Origin: Platerodrilus igneus
Taxonomy: Eukaryota > Arthropoda > Insecta > Coleoptera > Lycidae
DNA: 64,000 nt
Direction of reading: 5' to 3'
Assembly: GCA_036346225.1 (NCBI GenBank)
Contig: JARFIW010001082.1
Span: forward strand, 3,100,001-3,164,000
In this document: positions 10,489 to 20,940 of the stretch, in pieces
Numbering within the stretch: position 1 is the first letter of the stretch
Layout: every line of letters begins with the position of its first letter
Program-made: the position numbers and the translations under genes
The notes under the pieces: generated by a model
What the model was told of the DNA's origin: nothing
Seen by the model: the letters and a program-made list of their open reading frames with translations, nothing else
Database searches by the model: none

Positions 10489-11629
10489 CACGCGCAAGTT
10501 TATTTGGTCTCGACTATAATAACACATCTTTGCCTTTCCTCGGTACGTATGATACCGGAGCCACATCTTTTTGAAATGCAACATAGAACTGTTTTCAGCT
10601 CGATTTGTTGCTTGTAGAAGTTGAGGAGGGATTTCTTTTTGTTTTTCCGCAAAGTACCCACATATGTCAGTTTATATTCTTTGAGCAAATTGATTACAAG
10701 TGGGTAACTTCCAAACCAGTTATCGAATGCTAGAGTAGAAATTATTTAAGAAGAGCTTGCACTTCATCATGAGCACACGGCTAAAACGGTGTCAGATTAG
10801 TTCATTGTTTATAAATAGGCGTGTTCGTTCAGCATTTCAGTAGCGTACATAATTTGCTGTTAAATGTCAATTAACATGTGTGACTTTGACATTCTATATT
10901 TATTTCTCGCGCTTTCATAGGTTTCTTTGGGTTTTATGCCTTGCCTATTCGTGTATTTACCATGTGAATTTCAACTACCAACAAAATAAAACTTGATTTT
11001 AGAATATTTACTCTCTGGGAGTGTTTTCAAAACCCTAAAAATCATTAAATCCTCTGCGCCATTGACTTGCGCATATGTCAAATGATGTATAGGCTCTTCG
11101 TAAATAAAATCTACTCTACTTATGACTACTATTTTTTATTGGCCCCAGAGCCTCATAAATATATCCTACTGTCTATTACTTAAGTCGAAGGGACCTTCTG
11201 GTTGCTTACTAAAGTAAACTTCTTGATTCAGAACATAAACGTTCTTGCATCAACTAAAGCAAGTATTTTTATCCCATAATTTGCAGGGTTGTTTGGTATG
11301 AATTGGCGAAAACTACATCGACCTTTGAATGCCTCTAGTTTATCATCAATTGTAATATATTCTCTAGGAGTGTAAACCTCTAAACAATTTTCAATGAAAA
11401 TATCAAAAATTGATCGATGGCAGCAAGTTTGTCCAACTGGCGTCTCGCTTCCCCGAGACTCTCCATTATCAAAATGGAAAGTTTGTAAGAATAGACTAAA
11501 TCTTTTCTGGCACATTGTTGTTTTAAAAATATCTATTAAACCATCGTTTAAAAGTGATACAATGATCAAATTTACATTTACAATATAAATAAAAGCAATG
11601 TACTCACTTAAATAGCACCTTACCGCCAA
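10489..11629 (-). pseudogene. piggyBac-type transposase remnant
   Basis: On the minus strand, from 11629 downward, the frame contains MCQKRFSLFLQTFHFDNGES, then IFIENCLEVYTPREYITIDD and KLEAFKGRCSFRQFIPNNPA with NYGIKILALVDARTFMF, the central catalytic block of piggyBac transposases. The aspartates in TIDDKLEAF and ALVDART correspond to two of the family's catalytic residues. After a stop near 11228, pieces continue in other frames: VYFSKQPEGPFDLSNRQ, then DNWFGSYPLVINLLKEYKLT with YVGTLRKNKK (about 10720-10630), where the aspartate of DNWF is the third expected catalytic residue. Many stops and a rearranged middle (11020-11160) show it is dead. No terminal repeats or TTAA borders were confirmed. 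Confidence 0.8.
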
Positions 11630-12400
11630 ATCCCAGGGCCATCTCGTTCGTAGGTGGGACGAGAAGGATAACCAGGTAGAAGGAACACGAAGATAAGGTA
11701 GAAGAGAACCTACACCCTAAAAAGAGAAAAGACAGACACGCAACACCGGTAGATGTTCTTGGCTTGAGGTCTCGTAGATTAATGACGTCTAATCACACCG
11801 CGCGCATTTGCGCTATTCACTCTGCGCAGGCGCGACTCGGGGACGACGGAAATTGACAAGTTCATTAAAAATATTCGCGGAAATTTATTTAAATATTTAA
11901 TAATGTACATTGTCAAATTTTGGCATGTAACAACGTTCAGTAAGAACGATCGTCTTTTTGACGTCAACTATTGTTTTTATATGTTTTACTGTCTAAATGA
12001 AAGTAGAGAAAGGCAAAACAATTGTTATATTAAGAATTTACCCTAATTGACTTAAGATTAGGTTAATAGTAATTTAATAACAACACAATATGGAAAGGTA
12101 CAATCTAAAATGGTTATATCCTGTTTTTGTTTACCTAACGCGGATTCGATAACATTAATCGCGCAATACTAACATAAACATTACTTTTATTGTGAAATAT
12201 TTTGAAGGTTGAGTTTCAAGTTTAAATAAGGACATAATTTTCCTCACTCAGTTTTGTAATTTAGTACCTCGTGATTTTCTTTTAAGAACACATTTGCAGA
12301 ACTCTGTTTATAAGACTCTTGGTTTTTGCTATTGACGATTTCAAAATTAGAATCATCAATAAAGTTGATGAAATAATTGATTCACAAGACGTTCTTCAAA
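11630..12400. other. Unassigned region with CpG-rich patch
   Basis: No coding signal was supported. The stretch 11780-11850 is unusually CpG-rich for the window, with CGCGCGCATTTGCGC and TGCGCAGGCGCG. The latter resembles an NRF-1-type site. Cyclic-AMP-response-like TGACGT motifs lie at 11781 and 11957. It could be a promoter, but no gene is attached to it here. Confidence 0.3.
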
Positions 12401-12403
12401 ATA

Positions 12404-13775
12404 CAGGGAGTTTATAAAAGTACTACTTGATTTCAAAAAAATCATAATTAAAAAACGAAACCAGTAATAAACTTTCGGGTTTTGAACTTGAGTTCAGTAT
12501 ATTGTCAAGATCGTTTTGCTAATATTCGATCGCCGTGCGTGGCCTTGGAGCAAGCGTGGTGGGGGAAGAGTGCAACTGCTTTCGCCGACCGGCAGTCGGC
12601 ACTCATCAGTCATGGCTGCGCCACACAGAAAGCTCAGTATGTGTTTTGGTTTATTCAGTCGAGTTCAGTGATCACAGTTCAGCGTAATTATCGACGTGAA
12701 TATGGCGGTGATGCACCTACTAACAAAACTATTCTGCAGTGGTATAATCACTTTCGAGAAACAGGTAGTGTCTTAAAAATTAAGCCACCGGGTAGACCTT
12801 GAGTCTCTGAACAGAATGTGGAACGGATACATACATCTTGTATTCGTAGCCCTAAAAAGTCATTGGCAAGGTAAAGTTTGGAGTGCGGGATACCTAAGTC
12901 TACCGTGTACAAAGTAATGCGAAAGAGGCTTAAATTACGTGGGTACAAGATTCAACTCTGCATGAAATCAAGTCCAATGGTAAAGTAAAAAGATTCGATT
13001 TAGCAGTCTACATTTTGAACAGGATTGAAGAAAATGAGAACTTCATAGAAAATGTTATGTTTTCAGATGAGGCGACTTTTCACGTAAGTGGGTCTGTCAA
13101 CCGACACAACTGTAGAATTTGGTAGACCGCATGAATTCATAGATAATCAGCGATACTCTCCCAAAGTCAATGTTTGTTGTGGATTGATGCTTGATCGTAT
13201 CGTAGGACCTTTTATCTTCGCGGAAGAAACAATTAATGAGGATTTTTATTGTGCAATGCTTAAAGTATACATTTTCCCACAGATAGATGATATCAAACTA
13301 GAAAAGGGACCGATTGTCTTCCAACAAGACGGCGCGCCACCTCACCATAGCATCCGTGTCCGTGATGCGTTGAACTTGCGTTTCCCTGACAGGTGGATTG
13401 GTAGGCGTGGACCGATTGCATGGCCACCAAGGAGCCCAGATCTGACTCCACTAAATTTCTTTTTTTGGAGACATGTAAAAAAACATTGTTTATTCTGAGA
13501 AGATCCGTGACATTGCTTATTTGAGAGAGAGAGGATTGTTACAGCTGTATAGCATCCGTCACGCCTGATATGCTGCTGAATACCTGGGAAGAAACTAATT
13601 ATCGTTTAGACGTGGCCAGGGCAACAAATGGTGCACATATAGAATTTTACTTTAGGTATCAAAAAAAAACTTGAGAAAATTCTCTTTAATACTATATAGG
13701 TTTAATAACTATTATTTTAACTTTACTGTGTACAAATAAAACTTTAAATCAAGGAGTTCTTTTATAAACTCCCTG
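12404..13775 (+). mobile_element. mariner/Tc1-superfamily transposon with intact ends
   Basis: The left end is CAGGGAGTTTATAAAAGTAC and the right end is its inverse copy CAGGGAGTTTATAAAAGAAC, with TA on both sides (12402-12403 and 13776-13777), the target used by this superfamily. The 1372-bp length is normal for a complete element. It contains a broken transposase on the plus strand. Confidence 0.92.
12614..13650 (+). pseudogene. mariner-like transposase, frameshifted
   Basis: The N-terminal helix-turn-helix part reads AQYVFWFIQSSSVITVQRNY and TILQWYNHFRETGSVLKIK, ending PPGRP, followed by a stop and several frameshifts through 12800-13090. The catalytic core is open from 13088: a first aspartate lies just before it in a DEATFHVSG-like context, the second is in FQQDGAPPHH, and the third in RSPDLTPLNFFFW. 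Thirty-six residues separate the second and third aspartates. The C-terminal tail after 13495 has further stops, then a decayed WEE-Y-LDV-RATNGAHIEF motif near 13590-13650. The transposase is dead though the element ends are clean. The subfamily was not determined. Confidence 0.85.
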
Positions 13776-13985
13776 TATAAAAGAAGAATTATAATTTGTT
13801 TAGAATGAAAGGCAAGTAGCTACTTAACACATCTTACAATAAATTGCTTTTTTACGTTTCAGTCTTTATTGCTAGTGCAACTATAAAAACTTATTGGCCA
13901 AATACAGTTAAAGTGAAAGCCAGATTAAAGTAGAAAAGTAGATTTAATACACTAAGTTGCAACAAAAAATATTAACTAATAGCTA

Positions 13986-14396
13986 TTTTACACACAACAA
14001 ATTATTGATCAACTTCTAGAACTTGTTGACCTTGAGCAGCAACTCGGTCCAAAAGTGTGTATTACATACAACAATTTATAAAACAATATCAAGAACTTGG
14101 TGCTCAACAATTTAAACCGACTTGGAGTAAGTTGTAATTTTTCATCAATCCTCTAACTATTTTCTATTACCAACCTATAGAATATCCACTGATTATTTCT
14201 GTAATAGTTAATACGTTACGTTTTACTTTTTGGTATTTCTGTGAATTACTTAAAGTACTGTAATTTTTGCTAACTTAAATTAATACAAATCATGTCAACA
14301 ATCTGTAGTAGGTATGTAAATAGAAAGTAAACGTTGAAAAACGGTTGTTGCTTATGAAATAACTAGAAAAAAGTTGATAACTCGATGTGTGTAAAA
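13986..14396. mobile_element. MITE with TTTTACACACA terminal repeats
   Basis: A 411-bp non-coding unit with inverted ends: TTTTACACACA plus an internal ATCAACTT-TCTAG block at the left, and CTAG-AAGTTGAT with TGTGTGTAAAA at the right. A 3-bp CTA is duplicated outside (13983-13985 and 14397-14399). Internal sequence is rich in inverted AACTTG/CAAGTT motifs. A 3-bp target duplication would fit a Harbinger-like origin, but CTA is not the usual TWA, so the superfamily is uncertain. Confidence 0.7.
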
Positions 14397-14623
14397 CTAT
14401 TCGAGATCATCAAAATTCTAGATAATTTTTTACTTATCTTTTAAGTTTTAAAAATTGTTATGTGTAAAACAGGTATAAGAAGAAGAAGCGACACTCTCGG
14501 AAGATTGTTAGTATTTGATAGTGTAAAGAATATCTGACCTTGAAATGCTCCGCCATTTTGCTGGGGAACCAAGAAGGGGGTAAAATTTACAATTACAATT
14601 CAGAAACAATTTGCCTTTCATTT
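14397..14623. other. No recognised feature
   Basis: Short unassigned stretch ending in ATTT (14620-14623), the target duplication of the following LTR element. Confidence 0.5.
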
Positions 14624-16504
14624 TGTTACGTTAATCGTGGCAGCACGTTGGGCGCCAAATTTATGATACGTTGGCTCGTAGCCGTGCGTAACACAAAGAA
14701 GATCAAAGAAATGACCGGGCTCAATCGGAGAGTGGGGGGGGGGGGTCGTAGAAAGCAGACTGACAGATAATGTATGCGGCGGTAAGGGGCTAGTGACAGT
14801 ACCTGCAAGCAAAATAGTTAAGCAAACCTGAAAAAAAAGAATAAGTATAGCAGCAATGAAAAGTCTAAATTATTCAGTACTTTGTAGAATGTAAAAAAAA
14901 GAAACTGTTTGGATAATCTATATAATATAACAACGGTAAAAGCAATACAAAAAAATGTTTAGTACAAAGTGAGGTAATATTGGGGAGTAGCAGAAACGTT
15001 TCCTCACACACCAATTAAACAAAAATCAGACAAAATGTTGACAAAAGATAAATAGATAAGACACAATTGGTATGAGTAATTCAGTAGTATTGATTTTTCT
15101 TTCTTTCTTTTTTTTCTATGTTTTAAAATAGCATGCAAGTCTATTGTAAAAGGTATCAGAACGACAAAGATATGGTAAAGCAACGAATAGATATTTAAAG
15201 TAATAACCAGTAGGAAATAGTTCAACTTACAAAAGTCCTTTAGCAACGCTTCCTTGCAACTGAAGTGTGGGATTCAACGATGTCCTGCACTAACGAAGCA
15301 TTTCACCCTTGACTGTGAGGGTGTTGATGGAACTTATCACACGTTACACTAATCACACCTACGTATTTCACTGGGGTTAGCAGCAGACAATATCACGCGT
15401 CGGAACTATGTAGCCTTGATAAATTTCTTGGTAATTCTATTTCCTAAGACAATAATTTCGAAATATTCTGTAGCACTAGTTTAATTTCAACTGGGACCAA
15501 ATGTATATTGTTTTCATAAACATCCCAAAAAGCAGTGAGAAACTTCAACCAATACCTTTGTAAGCCGGTAATCTGTTATATTTCGCAAATAACGAAATTT
15601 GCGCAAGTAATGATCTATTTTAGATTTTTTGTTGTTAGAAAATTCAGAAACTACAGTATCACTGTATTTAAATAATTCAAAGTATGCGCTACTCTGAGAA
15701 GGAAAGGACCGCGAAACTAGATTGCACACACCGTTTAAATATCAAAAGACAAAACAACTAAAAAGAACCATAACGGGTAAAGCACGTGTATCACTAAAGC
15801 AAGTCCGTCAAATGTTCCTTAAAACATTTATCTCCCAAGAAAAACAACTAAAAACAATTAGTACGACACGCGTAAGCAATAAAACCGTCCGTCAAATGTT
15901 CCGTAAACAAGCACGTGCGGTCGAGTAAAAACAAGTTCTACCACTTTTTATTTTCCCACAGAAGATCAACAAAAACAATTAGTAAAGCAACGCGTATCAC
16001 TCAGTCAATGTTCCGTAAAACGCACGACAAGTTCTACAACTTTTATTTCAAAAGAAACTCAACTAAAAACACAATTAGTAAAGCAACACGGAAACAATAT
16101 TTTTAACGTAATTAATATCTAGGAACGAAGAGCAAACTACAGCTCTTCACTCTAATCTGTTTATATCAACTCGTTGTTACCATAACCTCTTATCGACTAT
16201 TATCTCCAGTTCGATAATAACATAAGGAACACAATTTATACGACGGCCAGACAAGAACGATGCAATCTATAATTAATTACAAGCTGTTTAACCTTCACTC
16301 CTTGGGAATTTATTTATTAATGAGAATCAATCTTTAATTTATCTATCTTTAATTAATACACACGAGTTAAATTGCATACAAATCTGAAAACGATTCGAAA
16401 GTATTTACTTTATACAAACAGCGATCCCAAAGAAACGATGTATTTTTAAGTAGGCTAACAGAAAGGGAGCGTAAAATGTTACGCTATAAAAAATGCCCGT
16501 TACA
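14624..16504 (-). repeat. 3' LTR of the non-autonomous element
   Basis: 1881 bp. Relative to its partner it carries an extra block of about 40 bp at 14641-14680 that includes CACGTTGGGCGCCA, a copy of the primer-binding site. It also has about 300 bp (14765-15058) that the partner lacks, bounded in this copy by AGAC on both sides. Within the LTR, at 15740-16100, a run of degenerate 80-115 bp repeats shares motifs such as CAACTAAAAACAATTAGTA and GTCAAATGTTCC. Confidence 0.85.
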
Positions 16505-16515
16505 AATTCCCCCCT
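16505..16515 (-). promoter_or_regulatory. Polypurine tract before 3' LTR
   Basis: Minus-strand AGGGGGGAATT ends directly at the TG of the 3' LTR, where plus-strand DNA priming is expected. Confidence 0.65.
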
Positions 16516-18440
16516 AGCAAAATAAAGACGTCGGGGTGAAAGAAAAAAAAAGAAAAAGAAAAACGACAGACAAGGAACCAAACAAAAAAAATTATTTTTA
16601 TCCGGTTCAAAAGACCAACACCAGTATAAGAAAAAAAACATTTTTTTTTAAAAGAAGACAAAGTCATCTATCGTAGCCAACAACGACAGAATAGGTAAAG
16701 AAAGCATTAAGTAAACACCTAATGAGGATTAAAGGTCTTAGCTACTTTCAAAATCGTCAAAAGACGGATGTCCCCAAAAGGGACATTTCTGTTCTCCACC
16801 TCAAAGAAAAGTTTTGGCTTCCCGCGGAGAAACCAAGAGGAAAGAAAAAAAACGAGGAAGAAAACTCGTAGCAAACCAGTCAACCTCAAGTGTGCAGCAA
16901 AGAAAGAACCAAGACAAAGCAAAGGACAAAGGCAAGCTAGTACACCATCTAGAATACTTCCAACTGAGGTAACACAGATTCGTATGAAACGATTACTCAA
17001 GCAGAGTATGGCTAACAGACCTACAGAAGCGACCAAGTCGAAATCCCTAAAGGAAAAGAAAATAGATCCGAAGCCTACCTCAAGGAATGGATGTAGAAAG
17101 CGACTATAATAGTCAAATAGTGAACGAATGGTAGAACTAGCCAGAAGAAAAAGTCACGGGATGGGCTAGCTACAAAAATATTAATAGGAACACGAAATGG
17201 GCGCTAGTGTTTTCGGACACAAGCTTATCAGAGAAAACACAAGACCAATAAACCAAAAAAAAATTACAAGTCGTTAAGGATAGCGACACGTAGGGGTCAA
17301 AATAGAATCGGCCGTAGGGAGCCCTTTAGGATCCGGAGGTTCAGGATCAAAATGTCGGACAAAACTAAGAGTAAAGAAATCCACAGGGAAAGATAGGTAA
17401 GCAGTAGCAATCGGAGAGGACCAAGGTGTAAAGGCATAAACGCTGCCAAAGTCGTCAAAGGACGGATGTCTCTTTAGAAAAGAAACAGCACAGTTTCCAA
17501 CCTCAAGAAATTGATTTCGCGCGCGCAGAAACCAAAAGAAAAGAAAAGTAGCGAAGAAGGAAACCAACAGCAATAGCCAACATGAGACACCAGTGTCAAG
17601 CCTCAAGTAAGCTAGGGAACGACAAACGGAAAACTGGGAAAAGTAACGAAAGGCTTCAACTGTGGTACCAAGAAGAAAAAAAGTCGTATAATACAACCAG
17701 ATAAGAAAAGTAATCTGCTAATAGACCCAAAAGTCGACTAAGTCGTGATTCCTAAAGGACAGAAAGTAGGCATAAAGAGCAACTACCACAGGAGCAGATA
17801 CAACGAGTGATCGAAGTCAGTACATCAACTAACCGCAAGGAAAACCAATCAGGAAATAAAATAGACAGGAATGTGGAATGGAAGAAAACCTGGAAAGAGT
17901 AGAAGAAAAAAAATAAAAGTCATCACACAATACTACGAAATATGTCAAATATCACAGATAAAGCTAATGAGTTGAAGGAATCGTATAACGTAGAGAGACG
18001 AGTGGATTACGGACGAAATTTGTGGCGTTTGCGTCGCCAAAAGGACAACAGATCTAGATCGGGGACATTAGGATTATATTTAAGTGAGGTAGCGAAAGTG
18101 ACGTCAAGAAAAGAAAAAAAAAGGTGGTGTACAGAAAACTTGGGCGCCAGTGTTTTCCAGAACCAAATTACCAGCGAAAACACAACTCTGATAATTCACA
18201 CAAAAAAAAAATTACAATCAAGGAATTTCTATATAGCGAAGGAAAAAGATTCAAGACTACACCACAAAAAAAATTAGAGTCGGCCAATATAAGCAGAAAA
18301 GAAAATCGAACCGATACACCAAAAAAAAAGTCAAGGCCAAAAAATCAAGGTTATGAAAAAAAATTTAGAAAATCAAGAGCCCCTCAAAAAAAATCGACAG
18401 CAAATCAAAAAAATCGGGCCCCTCAAAAAAAAAATCGAGT
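16516..18440 (-). other. Interior of the non-autonomous LTR element
   Basis: Purine-rich on the plus strand with no recognisable retroviral domain on either strand. It is built partly from internal repeats. GTCAAA-GACGGATGTC occurs at 16757 and 17453 with related sequence around it. A block with GGGCGC-AGTGTTTTC and CAAAAAAAA-TTACAA occurs at 17199-17270 and again at 18141-18210. The open frames present (for example a basic one at 16768-17109 and hydrophobic antisense ones) look like consequences of base composition rather than genes. Confidence 0.6.
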
Positions 18441-18455
18441 CCACGTTGGGCGCCA
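18441..18455 (-). promoter_or_regulatory. Primer-binding site (tRNA-Lys type)
   Basis: TGGCGCCCAACGTGG on the minus strand, seven bases inside the 5' LTR end. This is the sequence known from retroviruses and some Ty3/gypsy elements as complementary to the 3' end of tRNA-Lys (isoacceptors 1 and 2). It fixes the orientation of the element. Confidence 0.75.
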
Positions 18456-18462
18456 AAAATTC

Positions 18463-20275
18463 TGTTACGTTAATTCGTGGCCGTGCGTGACACAAAGAAG
18501 ATCAAAGAAATGACCGGGCTCAATCGGAGAGTAGGGGGGGGGGTCGTAGAAAGCAGACACAATTGGTATGAGTAATTCAGTAGTATTGATTTTTCTTTCT
18601 TTCTTTTTTTTCCTATGTTTTAAAATAGCATGCAAGTCTATTGTAAAAGGTATCAGAACGACAAAGATATGGTAAAGCAACGAATAGATATTTAAAGTAA
18701 TAACCAGTAGGAAATAGTTTAACTTTCAAAAGTCCTTCAGCAACGCTTCCTTGCAACTGAAGTGTGGGATTCAACGATGTCCTGCACTAACGAAGCACTT
18801 CACCCTTGACTGTGAGGGTGTTGATGGAACTTACTACGCTCAAGGTCCCGGGTTCGAATCCCGACACGGTCCGCTTGAAAAATGTTAGGCGAGCATTTTT
18901 CACAAAAATACACCCTCGTTCGGATGAGAGGTAAAATGGAGGTCCCGTGTGTGTGTTGTCACGCACGTTAAAGATCCCTACCTTGCTTGGAACAGCAAGG
19001 GTTCGGCAAAATTCCAAATTTTTCAGGCAAAAAAAACTCGCCTCCTGGCCAATGTAGTACCTTCGGGTGGAGCATTGGAAAATCACATGTAATGTTGATG
19101 GAACTTATCACACGTTACACTAATCACACCTACGTATTTCACTGGGGTTAGCAGCAGACAATATCACGCGTCGGAACTATGTAGCCTTAATAAATTTCTT
19201 GGTAATTCTATTTCCTAAGACAATAATTTCGAAATATTCTGTAGCACTAGTTTAATTTCAACTGGGACCAAATGTATATTGTTTTCATAAACATCCCAAA
19301 AAGCAGTGAGAAACTTCAACCAATACCTTTGTAAGCCGGTAATCTGTTATATTTCGCAAATAACGAAATTTGCGCAAGTAATGATCTATTTTAGATTCTT
19401 TGTTGTTAGAAAATTCAGAAACTACAGTATCACTGTATTTAAATAATCCAAAGTATGCGCTACTTTGAGAAGGAAAGGACCGCGAAACTAGATTGCACAC
19501 ACCGTTTTAATATCAAAAGACAAAACAACTAAAAAGAACCATAACGGGTAAAGCACGTGTATCACTAAAGCAAGTTCGTCAAATGTTCCTTAAAACATTT
19601 ATCTCTCAAGAAAAACAACTAAAAACAATTAGTACGACACGCGTAAGCAATAAAACCGTCCGTCAAATGTTCCGTAAACAAGCACGTGCGGTCGAGTAAA
19701 AACAAGTTCTACCACTTTTTATTTTCCCACAGAAGATCAACAAAAACAATTAGTAAAGCAACGCGTATCACTCAGTCAATGTTCCGTAAAACGCACGACA
19801 AGTTCTACAACTTTTATTTCAAAAGAAACTCAACTAAAAACACAATTAGTAAAGCAACACGGAAACAATATTTTTAACGTAATTAATATCTAGGAACGAA
19901 GAGCAAACTACAGCTCTTCACTGTAATCTGTTTATATCAACTCGTTGTTACCATAACCTCTTATCGACTATTATCTCCAGTTCGATAATAACATAAAGAA
20001 CACAATTTATACGACGGCCAGACAAGAACGATGCAATCTATAATTAATTACAAGCTGTTTAACCTTCACTCCTTGGGAATTTATTTATTAATGAGAATCA
20101 ATCTTTAATTTATATATCTTTAATTAATACACACGAGTTAAATTGCATACAAATCTGAAAACGATTCGAAAGTATTTACTTTATACAAACAGCGATCCCA
20201 AAGAAAAGATGTATTTTTAAGTACGCTAACAGAAAGGGAGCGTAAAATGTTACGCTATAAAAAATGCCCGTTACA
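18463..20275 (-). repeat. 5' LTR of the non-autonomous element
   Basis: 1813 bp, containing a 259-bp SINE insertion at 18834-19092 with its own 15-bp target duplication. It lacks the 300-bp block present in the other LTR. The same degenerate tandem repeats are found at about 19515-19870. On the minus strand it begins TGTAACGGGC and ends CGTAACA. Confidence 0.85.
18834..19092 (+). mobile_element. tRNA-derived SINE, 5'-truncated, inserted in LTR
   Basis: The 259-bp unit begins CTACGCTCAAGGTCCCGGG, carries a polymerase III B box (GGTTCGAATCC), and has a tRNA-unrelated body with GCACGTTAAAGATCCC and GGTTCGGCAAAATTCC, ending ATCACATGTAA. The 15-bp target TGTTGATGGAACTTA is duplicated at 18819-18833 and 19093-19107. 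The A-box half of the head present in the full-length copy at 35002-35297 is missing. Confidence 0.88.
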
Positions 20276-20467
20276 ATTTTTATATTTTTAAGTATGAAAA
20301 TTTTACACTAGTGTTCTATTTATCAGAAAATTACGAATTAATATTAATAAGTGACTACAGTAGGCTTTGTATTACGTATTTCAATTAATAGGTTTAAAAG
20401 CATATTGCGAAATTCTCTCTAAACTAACTACAAAAATGCTCATGTACAATACAGTCCCTACATTTGA

Positions 20468-20716
20468 TTCTCAATGCTCCACCCATGGAAGTTTTGTATT
20501 TTGCCAAACCTTTGCTATTCCAAACAAGGTATGGATCCCTAAAGTGGGTGACAATACTCACACACCTGATCTACATTTTACCTCTCATTTGAACGATGGC
20601 GTATTTTTGTTAAAAATGCTCGTCTAACATTTTTCCAGCGGCCCATGTCGGGCAGCGAACCCAGGACATTGGGATCAGCAATCATACGTAAACCTGTCTG
20701 ATCCACGGAGCCGGCG
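20468..20716 (-). mobile_element. tRNA-derived SINE, diverged copy
   Basis: A minus-strand copy of the same SINE body (GGAGCATTG at its 3' end, GTCACCCAC-TTAGGGATCC, GAGGTAAAAT). Its tRNA-like head is different: it begins GCCGGCTCCGTGGATCAG and has a changed B-box region (GGGTTCGCTGCCC). CATTTGA flanks it on both sides (20461-20467 and 20717-20723). It is older and from another subfamily than the copies at 18.8 and 35.0 kb. Confidence 0.75.
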
Positions 20717-20723
20717 CATTTGA

Positions 20724-20940
20724 CTTTCCAATGTTCCACCAACATGTTCTACATTGACCAGGAAGGAGTTTTTTTTTACCTGGAAATTTTTGAATTTTGC
20801 CGAATTCTTGCTATTCTAAGCAAGGTAGTAAATTTAAATGTGCGTGACAACACACCCGGGATATACGATTTACCTCTCATCTAAACGAGGGCGTATTTCT
20901 GTAAAAATGCTAGCCTAACGTTTTTGAAGCAGTCTGCGAG
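20724..20940 (-). mobile_element. tRNA-derived SINE body, truncated
   Basis: A further minus-strand copy of the SINE body directly beside the previous one. It contains the inverse of GGTAAAAAAAAACTCCTTCC, a GCACATTTAAATTTACTACC version of the central block, and the GAGCATTTTTAC-like block, but loses the tRNA-related head at about 20940. Confidence 0.7.

Larger units (their letters stand above)
14624..20275 (-). mobile_element. Non-autonomous LTR retrotransposon with 1.8 kb LTRs
   Basis: Two long direct repeats (14624-16504 and 18463-20275) bound by TGTTAC and GTTACA flank a 1.96 kb interior. ATTT is duplicated outside (14620-14623 and 20276-20279). The element reads on the minus strand. The repeat at 18463-20275 is the 5' LTR, followed by a primer-binding site TGGCGCCCAACGTGG (18455-18441), and a purine tract AGGGGGGAATT sits against the other LTR at 16505-16515. 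The interior has no gag, protease, reverse transcriptase or integrase, so it resembles a large retrotransposon derivative that must borrow enzymes from a relative. The LTRs differ by scattered substitutions and three structural changes: a PBS-bearing insert and about 300 bp extra in the 3' LTR, and a SINE in the 5' LTR. Confidence 0.88.

Noticed and set aside
14540..14812. Overlapping short frames with proline-rich antisense product
   Set aside because: They span the LTR border and a G-run; no motif and no partner.
16405..18513. Several 70-140 codon open frames on both strands inside the LTR element
   Set aside because: Strong base-composition bias (purine-rich plus strand) and no retroviral or other domain; treated as chance frames.
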